A program made the position numbers and the translations under genes. From Proteiniphilum sp. UBA1403 (GTDB lineage Bacteria; Bacteroidota; Bacteroidia; Bacteroidales; Dysgonomonadaceae), in the NCBI GenBank assembly GCA_002305715.1, contig DBQD01000023.1:7099-62901 (forward strand): a stretch of DNA of 55,803 nucleotides, read 5' to 3'. The notes under the pieces are model-generated. The model was given only the letters and a program-made list of their open reading frames with translations, ran no database searches and was not told where the DNA came from. Below, piece by piece: positions 8,568-18,062 of the stretch (positions are counted from its first letter, which is position 1; each line of letters starts with the position of its first letter).

Positions 8568-10823
8568 TTACTTTTTCATTGCATTCAACGCACTCCCAGC
8601 TTTGAACCAGGATACCTGTTGCTCATTGTAGGTATGCGCTGCTTCAAAAACGTCCTTCGTTCCGTCGGCGTGCAACAGCTCCACGGTCAGGTTCTTTCCC
8701 GGAGCGAATTCAGTAAGACCCTTCACATTGATCCTATCCTGTTCCTGCACCTTGTTGTAGTCCTCCTTATTCACAAAGGTGAGAGCCAGCATACCCTGCT
8801 TCTTGAGGTTCGTCTCATGAATACGAGCAAAAGATTTTACCAAGATAACCTTCACATTCAAGTGACGTGGCTCCATGGCCGCATGCTCACGGCTCGACCC
8901 TTCACCATAATTCTCTTCAGCTATAACAACCGAACCCAGCCCCATAGCTTTGAACTTTCGTGCTAGAGCAGGAACCGGCTCATACTCATTGGTGTTGGGA
9001 TTCAACACGTTATTGGTCTTTTCGTTGAAAGCATTCACCGCACCAATCAACATATTATCAGATATATTGTCGAGATGCCCACGGAAACGCAGCCACGGTC
9101 CAGCCATAGATATATGGTCTGTGGTACATTTACCTTTCACTTTAATCAGCAACGGCAGGTTCTCAAAATCCTTTCCATCCCATGCAGGAAATGGCTCCAG
9201 CTTTTGCAATCTATTTGAAGCAGGATCAATGGTCACCTCCACCGCATTATTATCTGCAGACGGAGCCAAGTAACCCGCATCTTTCACTTCATATCCCAAA
9301 GGAGGCAATTCATAACCGGTTGGTTCATCCAACTTCACCTGTTTCCCTTCCGCATTTTCCAATGTATCGGTCAAAGGGTTAAAGCAAAGGTCTCCCGCTA
9401 TTGTTAAGGCTGCCACCAATTCCGGTGAGGTCACAAAAGCATGCGTATTGGGGTTTCCGTCGTTACGTTTTGCAAAGTTACGGTTGAACGAAGTAACGAT
9501 GGAGTTGGGACGATCCGTAGCCTCCTCATCCCGCTTCCACTGTCCAATACATGGACCGCACGCATTGGCAATGATGGTAGCACCTGCATCCTCAAACACC
9601 TGCAGTATACCGTCACGTTCTGCTGTATATCGAATTTGTTCAGAACCGGGGTTAATGAGGAACTGCGCCTTCACTGGCACCTTGTTATCGCGTGCATGTT
9701 TCACGATGGATACCGCACGGGTAAGATCTTCATAGGATGAGTTGGTACAAGACCCAATAAGTCCCACCTCCATCTTCCGAGGATAGTTATTTCTCTTTAC
9801 CGCCTCTGCAAATTCAGAAATAGTATACGCAGCGTCGGGTGTGAAAGGACCATTTATATGCGGCTCCAATTCGGAGAGATTAATTTCTATCAGTTGGTCA
9901 TAATATTTTTCGGGGTTTGCTATCACTTCAGGGTCAGGCTGCAGATATTCCATTATTTCCCGAGCCGCATCTGCCACCTCTTTTCTGCCGGTCTGTTCCA
10001 GATAGGCAGCCGATTTATCATCGAAGGGGAAGATTGAAGTCGTTGCACCCACTTCAGCACCCATGTTACATATAGTACCTTTTCCGGTTGCTGAGAGCGA
10101 AGCCGCACCCTCACCAAAATATTCAATCACTGCATTGGTACCTCCCTTTACAGTAAGTATACCAGCAACCTTGAGAATCACATCCTTGGGAGCACTCCAG
10201 CCGGAGAGTTTACCGGTAAGCTTCACTCCAATAAGTTTGGGCATTTTCAGCTCCCATGGCAGACCAGCCATTACATCCACCGCATCCGCACCACCAACAC
10301 CAATAGCAATCATGCCCAGTCCACCTGCATTTGGAGTATGCGAGTCTGTCCCCACCATCATACCTCCCGGGAAGGCATAATTCTCGAGTACCACTTGGTG
10401 GATGATACCCGCACCCGGTTTCCAAAATCCAATTCCATATTTGTTGGATACATCTCGCAAGAATTCATACACCTCACGGTTGGTGATGTTCGCCGTCTCC
10501 AGGTCGGTTTCTGCATTTTTATACGCCTGTATCAGGTGATCACAATGCACTGTGGAAGGTACAGCCGTAGTAGTACGGCCTGAGTTCATCAGCTGTAACA
10601 GAGCCATCTGTGCGGTGGCATCTTGCATTGCCACTCTGTCGGGAGCGAAATCTACATAGTCGACTGCCCGTTGATAGTCTTTCGTTTCGGTCCCCGGAGA
10701 AAGATGCGAAAATAGAATCTTTTCCGTCAATGTAAGAGGACGCTGTAATATTACTTTGGCCTGTTTAATTTTTTCCGGTATTTGTGCATACACATCACGG
10801 ATCATGTCAATATCAAAAATCAT
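8568..10823 (-). CDS. acn: Aconitate hydratase
   Basis: 751 residues from the chosen start, the ATG at 10821-10823 giving MIFDIDMIRDVYAQ. The frame extends 30 codons further upstream but that part has no family similarity. Interconverts citrate and isocitrate with a 4Fe-4S cluster. Cluster ligands are Cys359 (GSCTNSSYEDL), Cys422 and Cys425 (NACGPCIGQW), and GTDSHTPNAGGLG is present at 158-170. The size and motifs match mitochondrial-type aconitase rather than AcnB. It is the first gene of the citrate-branch operon; a near-consensus box (TATCCTTTG, one base too long) lies about 100 bases upstream. Confidence 0.95.
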   Translation of the reverse strand: MIFDIDMIRDVYAQIPEKIKQAKVILQRPLTLTEKILFSHLSPGTETKDYQRAVDYVDFAPDRVAMQDATAQMALLQLMNSGRTTTAVPSTVHCDHLIQAYKNAETDLETANITNREVYEFLRDVSNKYGIGFWKPGAGIIHQVVLENYAFPGGMMVGTDSHTPNAGGLGMIAIGVGGADAVDVMAGLPWELKMPKLIGVKLTGKLSGWSAPKDVILKVAGILTVKGGTNAVIEYFGEGAASLSATGKGTICNMGAEVGATTSIFPFDDKSAAYLEQTGRKEVADAAREIMEYLQPDPEVIANPEKYYDQLIEINLSELEPHINGPFTPDAAYTISEFAEAVKRNNYPRKMEVGLIGSCTNSSYEDLTRAVSIVKHARDNKVPVKAQFLINPGSEQIRYTAERDGILQVFEDAGATIIANACGPCIGQWKRDEEATDRPNSIVTSFNRNFAKRNDGNPNTHAFVTSPELVAALTIAGDLCFNPLTDTLENAEGKQVKLDEPTGYELPPLGYEVKDAGYLAPSADNNAVEVTIDPASNRLQKLEPFPAWDGKDFENLPLLIKVKGKCTTDHISMAGPWLRFRGHLDNISDNMLIGAVNAFNEKTNNVLNPNTNEYEPVPALARKFKAMGLGSVVIAEENYGEGSSREHAAMEPRHLNVKVILVKSFARIHETNLKKQGMLALTFVNKEDYNKVQEQDRINVKGLTEFAPGKNLTVELLHADGTKDVFEAAHTYNEQQVSWFKAGSALNAMKK

Positions 10824-11034
10824 ACAACTGGATGTTATAAAATATGTGTTTAATCTGATTTCAAAATGCTTTGATTCACTTTTTAACAATTTTGCACGAT
10901 AAATGTTCGGCAAAAAAGCAGGTTATTCTTTTTCAGTCAAAGGATACAGTGATGGTTCGTTTTCTCTGATTACTTTGCGATAAACCTTATGAAAACACAA
11001 CACAAAATGGGGTGTTTAGTTCAAGAAAACTATG

Positions 11035-11063
11035 TTGATTCACAAAAATAATCAGTAACTTTG
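11035..11063 (+). promoter_or_regulatory. Promoter of rseC-rnf operon
   Basis: TTG at 11035-11037, an 18-base spacer and TAACTTTG at 11056-11063, matching the Bacteroidetes TTG/TAnnTTTG form. Transcription would begin near 11070, which rules out a start codon at 11061 and supports ATG 11115. Confidence 0.6.
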
Positions 11064-11114
11064 CGATTCTTAAGAAACAGAAGAGTAAATTCAGTATCAG
11101 TTTACCATAGTTTC

Positions 11115-11525
11115 ATGATTGAACACGAAGGAATTATCGAAAAGATCAACGGAAACCACATCACAGTCCGTATATTACAGCAATCAGCATGCAGTGCCTG
11201 TCATGCCAAAGGCGTGTGTATGGCCTCCGACATGAAAGAAAAGCTGGTTGATATATCCGACACCAGCGGTCTCTACCGTGTAAATGAGAGTGTGGTGGTG
11301 ACTGGCAAAGAATCAATCGGTTACAAAGCCATACTTTGGGCTTTTATTTTTCCCTTGATACTACTGATAACGATGCTGATATTGGGTATCACCATTTGGC
11401 ACTTCAACGAAACAGAAGCAGCCCTTGGTTCAATATTTATCTTAATACCCTATTATTTTATCCTCTATCTGTTGCGCCATAAAATGGCGAACACGTTCAG
11501 ATTCAGCATTAAAAAAACAAATTAA
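11115..11525 (+). CDS. rseC: RseC/MucC-family membrane redox protein
   Basis: 136 residues from ATG 11115, giving MIEHEGIIEKINGNHITV. The earlier in-frame start at 11061 overlaps the promoter and is rejected. A cytoplasmic N-terminal part carries a Cys cluster SACSACHAKGVC (Cys26, Cys29, Cys35), followed by two membrane helices (about residues 72-92 and 98-120) and a basic tail. In E. coli RseC belongs to the Rsx/Rnf SoxR-reducing system, and in Bacteroidetes it commonly heads the rnf operon as here, 9 bases before rnfB. The exact role is not settled; delivery or maintenance of a cofactor for Rnf is a reasonable guess. Confidence 0.85.
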   Translation: MIEHEGIIEKINGNHITVRILQQSACSACHAKGVCMASDMKEKLVDISDTSGLYRVNESVVVTGKESIGYKAILWAFIFPLILLITMLILGITIWHFNETEAALGSIFILIPYYFILYLLRHKMANTFRFSIKKTN

Positions 11526-11534
11526 TCATCGAAT

Positions 11535-12404
11535 ATGAGTGTATTATTAACTGCCGTTGCTACATTGGGCGCCATAGGTGCCGGAAGTGCGGCCATCCTG
11601 TATATGGTTGGACAGCGGTTTAAAGTAGAAGAGGATCCTCGCATTCAGGAGGTCCAAGATGCTTTACCTGCCGCCAACTGCGGAGGATGTGGTTTTCCCG
11701 GATGCTCTTCATTCGCTGCAGCCTGCGTAAAGGCTGAGTCAATGGAGGATCTTTTATGCCCTGTAGGGGGACAAAATACGATGGACAAAGTGGCTGCTAT
11801 TTTGGGAAGGCAAGCCCCTGTTGCCGCAAAGAAGATAGCAGTGGTCCGCTGTAGTGGTACTTGTGAATCTCGTCCGCGTACCAATCTTTACGACGGAGCC
11901 TCAAACTGTACCATTGCCGCAGCTCTTTATGGCGGAGATACAGGATGCTCTTTTGGATGTTTAGGTTTGGGCGACTGTGTGGATTCCTGCAGCTTTGATG
12001 CGATCCACATCAACCCAACAACAAAGCTTCCAGAAGTAGTAGAAGACAAGTGTACCGCCTGTGGTGCCTGTGTAAAAGCCTGCCCCAAAAGCATCATTGA
12101 GCTCCGCAAGCAAGGACCCAAGTCACGCCGCATTTATGTAAGCTGTGTTAACAAAGACAAGGGAGCTGTCGCAAAAAAATCGTGCGACGTAGCCTGCATC
12201 GGCTGCAGCAAATGCCAGCAAGCCTGTCCTTTCGAAGCAATCACCATCGAAAACAACCTTGCCTACATCAACGACGACAAATGTCGTCTCTGTCGCAAGT
12301 GCGTACCTGTTTGTCCTACTAAATCCATTCTGGAACTGAACTTTCCGCCCCGCAAGGATACACCACCTGCACCCAAAGAGGAAGAAGCTATTGTAACCGC
12401 ATAA
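11535..12404 (+). CDS. rnfB: Ion-translocating oxidoreductase (Rnf) subunit B
   Basis: 289 residues. One N-terminal membrane helix (about 5-25) is followed by a 4Fe-4S domain with ANCGGCGFPGC and a further cysteine in LLCPVGG, and then several ferredoxin-like clusters, among them CTACGACVKACP, CIGCSKCQQACP and CRLCRKCVPVCP. It is longer than E. coli RsxB (192) and has the extra clusters seen in anaerobe Rnf complexes. Expected role: accepts electrons from reduced ferredoxin at the cytoplasmic face and passes them to the membrane subunits. The C-terminal tail is Pro/Glu-rich. The gene order rseC-B-C-D-G-E-A is the one usual in this phylum. Confidence 0.95.
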   Translation: MSVLLTAVATLGAIGAGSAAILYMVGQRFKVEEDPRIQEVQDALPAANCGGCGFPGCSSFAAACVKAESMEDLLCPVGGQNTMDKVAAILGRQAPVAAKKIAVVRCSGTCESRPRTNLYDGASNCTIAAALYGGDTGCSFGCLGLGDCVDSCSFDAIHINPTTKLPEVVEDKCTACGACVKACPKSIIELRKQGPKSRRIYVSCVNKDKGAVAKKSCDVACIGCSKCQQACPFEAITIENNLAYINDDKCRLCRKCVPVCPTKSILELNFPPRKDTPPAPKEEEAIVTA

Positions 12405-12418
12405 GAAAAAAGAGTAAT

Positions 12419-13750
12419 ATGTTAAAAACATTCCGAATCGGCGGTATTCACCCAAAAGAACAAAAAATATCGGCGGGTATAGCAATACAACCCATTGCCC
12501 TACCCGACCAGGTAATCATTCCGCTATCTCAGCACATTGGTGCACCCTGCCAGCCGGTCGTTAAGAAAGGCGACACCGTAAAAGTGGGCACCCTCATCGG
12601 CAAGGCTGTAGGCTTTGTCTCTGCCAACATCCATTCATCGGTATCAGGCACTGTATTAAAGATTGATAAAGCCCTCGATGCGAGTGGCTACAGACGTGAT
12701 GCCGTTTTTATTAAAGTGGAAGGCGATGAGTGGGAAGAAACCATCGACCGTTCTACGGCATTAAAAAAGGAGTGTACCCTAACATCTGAGGAGATCTTAC
12801 AGAAAATTTCCAAAGCAGGTATTGTCGGTATGGGTGGAGCCACCTTCCCCACACAAGTGAAGCTAACGCCGCCTCCTGGTTCAAAACCGGAGATCCTCAT
12901 CATTAACGGTGTAGAGTGTGAGCCTTGGCTCACCTCCGATCATCAGCTGATGATGGAAAAAGCAGATGAGATACTTGTGGGCATCACCATTGTAATGAAA
13001 GCGCTGAACGTGCAAAAAGCCGTAATTGGCATAGAAAATAACAAAAAAGATGCCATCCGCCTTTTCACTGAGAAGGTAAAAGAGTATCCCCGCATTGCTG
13101 TACAACCACTCAAAGTACAATATCCGCAAGGAGGCGAAAAACAACTGATTGACGCCATCACAGGCCGTCAAGTTGCCAGTGGTGCTCTCCCCATCTCAGT
13201 GGGTGCAGTGGTACAAAACGTGGGCACCCTGTTTGCCATCTACGAAGCAGTACAGAAGAACAAGCCGCTCATTGAACGTGTCGTTACTGTTACCGGTAAA
13301 GAGGTAAAACAGCCTTGCAATGTCCTTTCCAGAGTGGGCATTTCCATGAACGACCTGATTAACTTGGCTGGTGGAATACCGGAGACCACCGGTAAGGTGG
13401 TTAGCGGTGGCCCCATGATGGGAAAAGCGTTGGCTTCAACAGAAATACCCGTCACAAAAGGCACATCAGGCATTCTCCTCATACCCACACTCGAAGCAAA
13501 ACGGAAAGCCATGAAGGACTGTATCCGATGCGCCAAATGCATCAGTGTCTGTCCCATGGGCCTCAACCCCACCCTTCTGATGAACCTCACCGAGTTTGAA
13601 GTGTGGGACAAAGCAGAAAACAATTACATCACCGACTGCATTGAATGCGGTTCCTGCAGTTATACCTGTCCTGCCGACCGCCCTCTACTTGATTATATTC
13701 GTCTGGGTAAAGGTAAAGTAAACGGTATTATTCGGGCACGAAAAAATTAA
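12419..13750 (+). CDS. rnfC: Rnf subunit C, NADH-binding
   Basis: 443 residues. Peripheral subunit expected to exchange electrons with NAD/NADH. An N-terminal barrel-sandwich region precedes a Nqo1-like flavin/NADH fold with GIVGMGGATFPTQVK and INGVECEPW, then an SLBB-type segment, then two 4Fe-4S motifs, CIRCAKCISVCP and CIECGSCSYTCP, near the C-terminus. It lacks the long Ala/Lys-rich tail of gammaproteobacterial RnfC. It starts 14 bases after rnfB. Confidence 0.95.
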   Translation: MLKTFRIGGIHPKEQKISAGIAIQPIALPDQVIIPLSQHIGAPCQPVVKKGDTVKVGTLIGKAVGFVSANIHSSVSGTVLKIDKALDASGYRRDAVFIKVEGDEWEETIDRSTALKKECTLTSEEILQKISKAGIVGMGGATFPTQVKLTPPPGSKPEILIINGVECEPWLTSDHQLMMEKADEILVGITIVMKALNVQKAVIGIENNKKDAIRLFTEKVKEYPRIAVQPLKVQYPQGGEKQLIDAITGRQVASGALPISVGAVVQNVGTLFAIYEAVQKNKPLIERVVTVTGKEVKQPCNVLSRVGISMNDLINLAGGIPETTGKVVSGGPMMGKALASTEIPVTKGTSGILLIPTLEAKRKAMKDCIRCAKCISVCPMGLNPTLLMNLTEFEVWDKAENNYITDCIECGSCSYTCPADRPLLDYIRLGKGKVNGIIRARKN

Positions 13751-13770
13751 CGCAAGAAGCATTTGAAGAT

Positions 13771-14730
13771 ATGGCACAAAAACTGATAGTCTCCCCATCA
13801 CCACACGTGCATAGTGGAGACACCATCCAAAAAAACATGTACAACGTCCTCATTGCCCTCATACCGGCGTTTCTGGTAGCGTTGTATGTTTTCCGCCTCG
13901 AAGCATTTATCATTACAGCATGTGCTGTTTTGTTCTGCGTGGGGTTTGAATATCTGATTGTAAAATATATCCTGAAGAAAACACCCTCCGTAACCGATGG
14001 TTCTGCCATCATTACCGGGGTGTTGCTGGCATTCAATGTTCCCTCAAACTTGCCACTTTGGATCCTTGCCATTGGCTGTCTTTTTGCCATTGGTGTAGTG
14101 AAACTATCATTTGGCGGTTTAGGAAACAATATCTTTAACCCAGCTATTGCAGGACGAATCTTTCTTTTGATCTCCTTTCCTGCACAGATGACCACTTGGC
14201 CGGTTGCTGCCACAGCAGTCGACGCGGTCAGCTCGGCCACCGTATTGGGCAACTTACAATACAATCCCGATGCACTACCCTCACTCCAAGCCATGTTCCT
14301 GGGTATTGAGGGAGGATCGTTGGGTGAGATGAGTGCCTTGGCATTGTTATTAGGGCTTGTTTACATGCTCTGGAAGAAAACCATCACCTGGCATATACCA
14401 GTTTCAATTTTGGCTACTGTTGCTCTATTCACAGGGATACTTTACCTCTTCAACCCTCAACCGCTTTATCATCCTCTCATCCATCTCTTTTCCGGGGGAT
14501 TGATGTTGGGTGCAATTTTCATGGCTACCGACTATGTAACATCACCCATGACCAAAAAAGGCATGCTCATTTATGGAGCAGGAATTGGGATCATCACCGT
14601 AGCTATTCGCCTTTGGGGGGCCTATCCCGAGGGAGTTTCATTTGCTATCTTGCTCATGAATGCCCTCACTCCACTCATTAATACATATTCATCACCTAAA
14701 AGATTTGGGGAGATAGTGAAAAATGGCTAA
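13771..14730 (+). CDS. rnfD: Rnf subunit D, membrane flavoprotein
   Basis: 319 residues, mostly hydrophobic, with about eight to nine membrane helices. The covalent FMN attachment motif is seen as DAVSSATVL (151-159), with Thr157 the expected flavin-carrying residue (family S-[GS]-A-T). VTDGSAIITGVLLAFNVP and GGLGNNIFNPA are also typical of RnfD/NqrB. It overlaps rnfG by 8 bases, indicating coupled translation. Confidence 0.95.
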   Translation: MAQKLIVSPSPHVHSGDTIQKNMYNVLIALIPAFLVALYVFRLEAFIITACAVLFCVGFEYLIVKYILKKTPSVTDGSAIITGVLLAFNVPSNLPLWILAIGCLFAIGVVKLSFGGLGNNIFNPAIAGRIFLLISFPAQMTTWPVAATAVDAVSSATVLGNLQYNPDALPSLQAMFLGIEGGSLGEMSALALLLGLVYMLWKKTITWHIPVSILATVALFTGILYLFNPQPLYHPLIHLFSGGLMLGAIFMATDYVTSPMTKKGMLIYGAGIGIITVAIRLWGAYPEGVSFAILLMNALTPLINTYSSPKRFGEIVKNG

Positions 14731-15400
14731 ATTACAATCTACATTCAGAAATATGTTCCTGTCGCTCTCGGTCATTTGTCTCACAGTGGCCGTACTACTC
14801 GCACAGGTAAATAAGATGACTGCAAAACCCATTGCCGAAGCCAAAGCAATGAAGTTGCAGAATGCAATCAGTGAGGTAGTTCCACCTTTCGACAATGATC
14901 CGGTTGCTGAAGCATACCTGATGCCGGTCGGCAATGGCGATTCGTTGCTTGTTTACCCTGCCAAAAAGGGCAACGATGTAGTGGGTTACGCAATTAATAG
15001 CTCATCAAACAATGGATTTAGTGGGAAGATACAGATCATGGTTGGCTTCGACACTGAAGACCGGATTGTAAACTATGCTGTACTGCAGCATGCAGAGACA
15101 CCGGGATTGGGATCCAAGATGACCGAATGGTTTAAAAACCCGGAGAAACAGTCACAATCCATCATCGGCAGAGATTTCTCACAAGGGACATTAACAGTAT
15201 CAAAAGACGGAGGAGATGTGGATGCCATAACCGCATCAACCATCACTTCACGTGCTTTCTTGGAGGCAGTCAACAAAGCATACTTGGCCTATTCCGACAC
15301 TAAAGTGGAAACCGTCACCGGCGCTACACATACTAAAAAAGCATCGGAAGAAGAGCATAAATCACCAGAAATAAAAGAGGAGGAAAAGAACCATGAATAA
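14723..15400 (+). CDS. rnfG: Rnf subunit G, covalent FMN-binding
   Basis: 225 residues. One N-terminal membrane anchor (about 10-30) and an extracytoplasmic FMN-binding domain. The expected flavinylation site is DAITASTITSRAF (167-179), with Thr173 as attachment residue. An additional perfect-looking motif, TGATHT (199-204), lies in the acidic C-terminal tail after the domain; whether it is ever flavinylated is unknown. LQHAETPGLGSKM is the conserved RnfG segment. Overlaps of 8 bases with both rnfD and rnfE imply coupled translation. Confidence 0.93.
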   Translation: MAKLQSTFRNMFLSLSVICLTVAVLLAQVNKMTAKPIAEAKAMKLQNAISEVVPPFDNDPVAEAYLMPVGNGDSLLVYPAKKGNDVVGYAINSSSNNGFSGKIQIMVGFDTEDRIVNYAVLQHAETPGLGSKMTEWFKNPEKQSQSIIGRDFSQGTLTVSKDGGDVDAITASTITSRAFLEAVNKAYLAYSDTKVETVTGATHTKKASEEEHKSPEIKEEEKNHE

Positions 15401-15980
15401 GAATCTGAAGATACTCATCAACGGCATCATCAAAGATAATCCCATCTTTGTTCTGCTCCTGGGGATGTGTCCCACTCTGGCAACAACCAGTTCCGCCATA
15501 AACGGTATGAGTATGGGACTTGCCACTATGTTTGTATTAATCTGTTCCAACCTGGTTATATCCCTGCTAAAGAATCTGATTCCCGACATGGTTCGTATCC
15601 CAGCCTACATTGTTGTAATTGCCACTTTCGTGACTATCATTGAAATGGTGATGAATGCCTATGTGCCGGCACTGGCCGACAGTCTCGGAATCTTCATCCC
15701 CCTGATTGTGGTAAACTGTATTGTGCTTGGCCGTGCAGAAGCATTCGCCTCCAAGAACGGCATGTTTGCCTCTATCTTCGACGGAATTGGTATTGGCCTA
15801 GGATTTACGCTATCACTTACGCTATTAGGAGCCACTCGTGAATTGATGGGAACTGGAAAAATATTCTCCATCAACATTTATCCAGAGCAGTTTGGCTCTC
15901 TTATTTTTGTTCTAGCACCGGGAGCCTTCATTGTACTCGGTTACCTCATTGCAATTTTCAATAAGCTTCAACACAAATAA
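15393..15980 (+). CDS. rnfE: Rnf subunit E, integral membrane
   Basis: 195 residues with about six membrane helices. Members of this family (RnfE/NqrD) form, with RnfA, the inverted-repeat-like pair at the centre of the ion channel and carry cysteines that ligate an intramembrane iron-sulfur centre; GMCPTLATTSSAINGM and VVNCIVLGRAEAFASKNG carry the corresponding cysteines. It overlaps rnfG by 8 bases and ends 2 bases before rnfA. Confidence 0.95.
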   Translation: MNKNLKILINGIIKDNPIFVLLLGMCPTLATTSSAINGMSMGLATMFVLICSNLVISLLKNLIPDMVRIPAYIVVIATFVTIIEMVMNAYVPALADSLGIFIPLIVVNCIVLGRAEAFASKNGMFASIFDGIGIGLGFTLSLTLLGATRELMGTGKIFSINIYPEQFGSLIFVLAPGAFIVLGYLIAIFNKLQHK

Positions 15981-15982
15981 TT

Positions 15983-16567
15983 ATGGAATTTATCGGAATT
16001 ATCATCGTTGCCATATTTGTCAACAACGTTGTTTTCTCCCAGTTCTTGGGTATCTGTCCCTTCTTGGGAGTTTCCAAAAAAGTAGATACCGCAATTGGTA
16101 TGGGGTTGGCTGTGACGTTTGTGTTGACCATTGCCACCATCGTCACATTCCTTCTTCAAAAAGGTATTTTGGAACAATTTGGATTGGAATACTTGCAGAC
16201 CATCACTTTCATTTTGGTTATTGCCTCTTTAGTGCAGATGGTGGAGATCGTCCTAAAAAAGATATCTCCCGCCCTCTATCAAGCATTGGGTGTATTCCTT
16301 CCACTTATCACCACCAACTGTGTGATATTGGGTGTGGCCATACTCGTAATCCAGAAAGACTATAGCCTCCTTGAATCGGTTATTTACGCGATAGCCACAG
16401 CAATAGGGTATGCCATGGCGCTAATTATCTTCTCCAGCATTCGAGAACAGTTGGCGCTAACTAAAATACCCAAGGCAATGGAAGGCATACCCATTGCATT
16501 GATCACAGCCGGTATCATTGCCATGTCGTTTATGGGCTTCTCCGGAATAGACCAGGTTTTTAAATAA
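15983..16567 (+). CDS. rnfA: Rnf subunit A, integral membrane
   Basis: 194 residues, about six membrane helices, paralogous to RnfE. QFLGICPFLGVSKKVD and TTNCVILGVAILV hold the two conserved cysteines expected to bind the intramembrane Fe-S centre with RnfE. It is the last gene of the operon and is followed by a strong terminator at 16616. Confidence 0.95.
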   Translation: MEFIGIIIVAIFVNNVVFSQFLGICPFLGVSKKVDTAIGMGLAVTFVLTIATIVTFLLQKGILEQFGLEYLQTITFILVIASLVQMVEIVLKKISPALYQALGVFLPLITTNCVILGVAILVIQKDYSLLESVIYAIATAIGYAMALIIFSSIREQLALTKIPKAMEGIPIALITAGIIAMSFMGFSGIDQVFK

Positions 16568-16615
16568 TATACAGCCAACAGTCGGTTTTCTCTCGCTCGA
16601 GAGTTTATGATTACG

Positions 16616-16647
16616 CAGACAGCGCATAGCGCTGTCTGTTGTTTTTA
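16616..16647 (+). terminator. Terminator of the rnf operon
   Basis: CAGACAGCGC (16616-16625), loop ATA, then GCGCTGTCTG (16629-16638), a perfect 10-bp stem, followed by TTGTTTTT. Confidence 0.9.
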
Positions 16648-16773
16648 ATGGGTATAATAAAGAGCATATAAAACGCCCGTAAAATATGCGAGAATAGTGT
16701 TAAACCATTTTATTGTCGATCTGTCAAATGAATAAACGGATGTAAGATGTTTCACCCTTTAACACCGACCGAT

Positions 16774-18045
16774 ATGAAAGCTTTACAATACCCCTTAACA
16801 TTAGCGATCTTCGCAACACTATTATCATCCTGCTTCTCCTCACAAGGAAATTTATATTCTCAGCGATATGATAACAGCTATTCTTACTACAACGAAGACT
16901 CATATAGCTATTCAAGCAATAGCGTCATCTCTTTCAATGTTTTTTACAACGAGCTAACACCATATGGCAGGTGGATCAACAACAACCAGTATGGTCGTGT
17001 GTGGGTTCCCAATGTTGGCAGGGATTTTCATCCCTATGCTACCAATGGTTATTGGGTGATGACCGATTATGGGAACACCTGGGTATCGAACTACTCTTGG
17101 GGATGGGCTCCCTTCCATTACGGACGTTGGTTCTTCGACGACTACTACGGATGGAGCTGGATACCCGGTTACGAATGGGCACCAGCATGGGTAACCTGGA
17201 GAAGTGGTGGCGGTTATTACGGATGGGCACCCATGGCTCCCGGCATACACATCAACATCAACATAAATCTGCCCGGAAGTTACTGGACATTCATTCCTCA
17301 CAACAGAATGTATCACAGAGATATGCACAGATATTACAGTAGATACAGCCAGAACATTTACAACAAGACAACCATCATCAACAATACATACATTTACAAC
17401 AACAACCGCTATTACAGTGGACCAACCTCTCGAGAAATCGAAAGAACCACCGGCAGAAAGGTTACGGTACACCGTCTTGAAAGTTCCAACAACCGTTCCG
17501 GCAGATCAACCGTCGTAAGCAATAACACAGTGAGTGTTTACAGACCAGATGCATCGGCAACAAGAACCACCAGTACAAGATCTACAAGCAGCACCGGAAC
17601 TGCAGAAAGAACCACCAGTACACGGTCATCGAACAGCACCGGGAATGTAGATAGAACCACCAGTACAAGATCTTCAAGCAGCACCGGAACTGCAGAAAGA
17701 ACCACCAGTACACGGTCAACCTCCACAAGCGGAAATGTAGGAAACAGTACGAGCACCCGTTCATCGAGTAGCAGTGGAAAGGTAGATAAAACGACAAATG
17801 CAAGAACAAACATCGGACGGTCGGCAAATAGTTCAAACAATGAAGCGAAGCCAGCCAATACAAGATCAACAAACGGCAGAACAGCTACAAGTAGCGATAA
17901 CGTTGACAGAAGCAACAACCGTTCTTCTCAATCAACCACCACTACCGTAGCCCCAACTACCCGTAACAGCAGCACGACAAGAAGTGCCGAAAGAACCACC
18001 CCTACTGAACGATCTAGCACACGATCATCTTCTCGCAGCAGATAG
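16774..18045 (+). CDS. Tyr/Trp-rich lipoprotein with Ser/Thr repeat tail (DUF6600-like)
   Basis: 423 residues from ATG 16774, chosen because it gives a clean lipoprotein signal with lipobox LLSSC and lipidated Cys20; an ATG nine codons upstream spoils the signal. The mature N-terminal half is very rich in aromatic residues, with FYNELTPYGRWI and repeated YGxxW/WxP segments, like the DUF6600 family of Bacteroidetes envelope proteins. The second half is a low-complexity Ser/Thr/Arg tail containing five tandem 15-residue units (TTSTRSSSSTGTAER and variants). It is presumably tethered to a membrane with an extended tail reaching into the periplasm or outside. Function unknown. It is a single-gene unit bounded by terminators. 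Confidence 0.75.
   Translation: MKALQYPLTLAIFATLLSSCFSSQGNLYSQRYDNSYSYYNEDSYSYSSNSVISFNVFYNELTPYGRWINNNQYGRVWVPNVGRDFHPYATNGYWVMTDYGNTWVSNYSWGWAPFHYGRWFFDDYYGWSWIPGYEWAPAWVTWRSGGGYYGWAPMAPGIHINININLPGSYWTFIPHNRMYHRDMHRYYSRYSQNIYNKTTIINNTYIYNNNRYYSGPTSREIERTTGRKVTVHRLESSNNRSGRSTVVSNNTVSVYRPDASATRTTSTRSTSSTGTAERTTSTRSSNSTGNVDRTTSTRSSSSTGTAERTTSTRSTSTSGNVGNSTSTRSSSSSGKVDKTTNARTNIGRSANSSNNEAKPANTRSTNGRTATSSDNVDRSNNRSSQSTTTTVAPTTRNSSTTRSAERTTPTERSSTRSSSRSR
17566..17790 (+). repeat. Five tandem 45-bp coding repeats
   Basis: Units begin at 17566, 17611, 17656, 17701 and 17746 and encode 15-residue copies starting TTSTR (STSTR in the fifth). Units 1 and 3 and units 2 and 4 are most alike in places, suggesting duplication of a 90-bp pair. 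Copy number could vary by slippage or recombination. Confidence 0.85.
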
Positions 18046-18062
18046 GTAACCCTTTATACCAA

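Noticed and set aside
17538..17918. Long Leu/Val-rich antisense frame over the repeat tail, and possible CRISPR-like repeats
   Set aside because: The repeats are in-frame coding units without spacers, and the antisense frame only mirrors the Ser/Thr codons.
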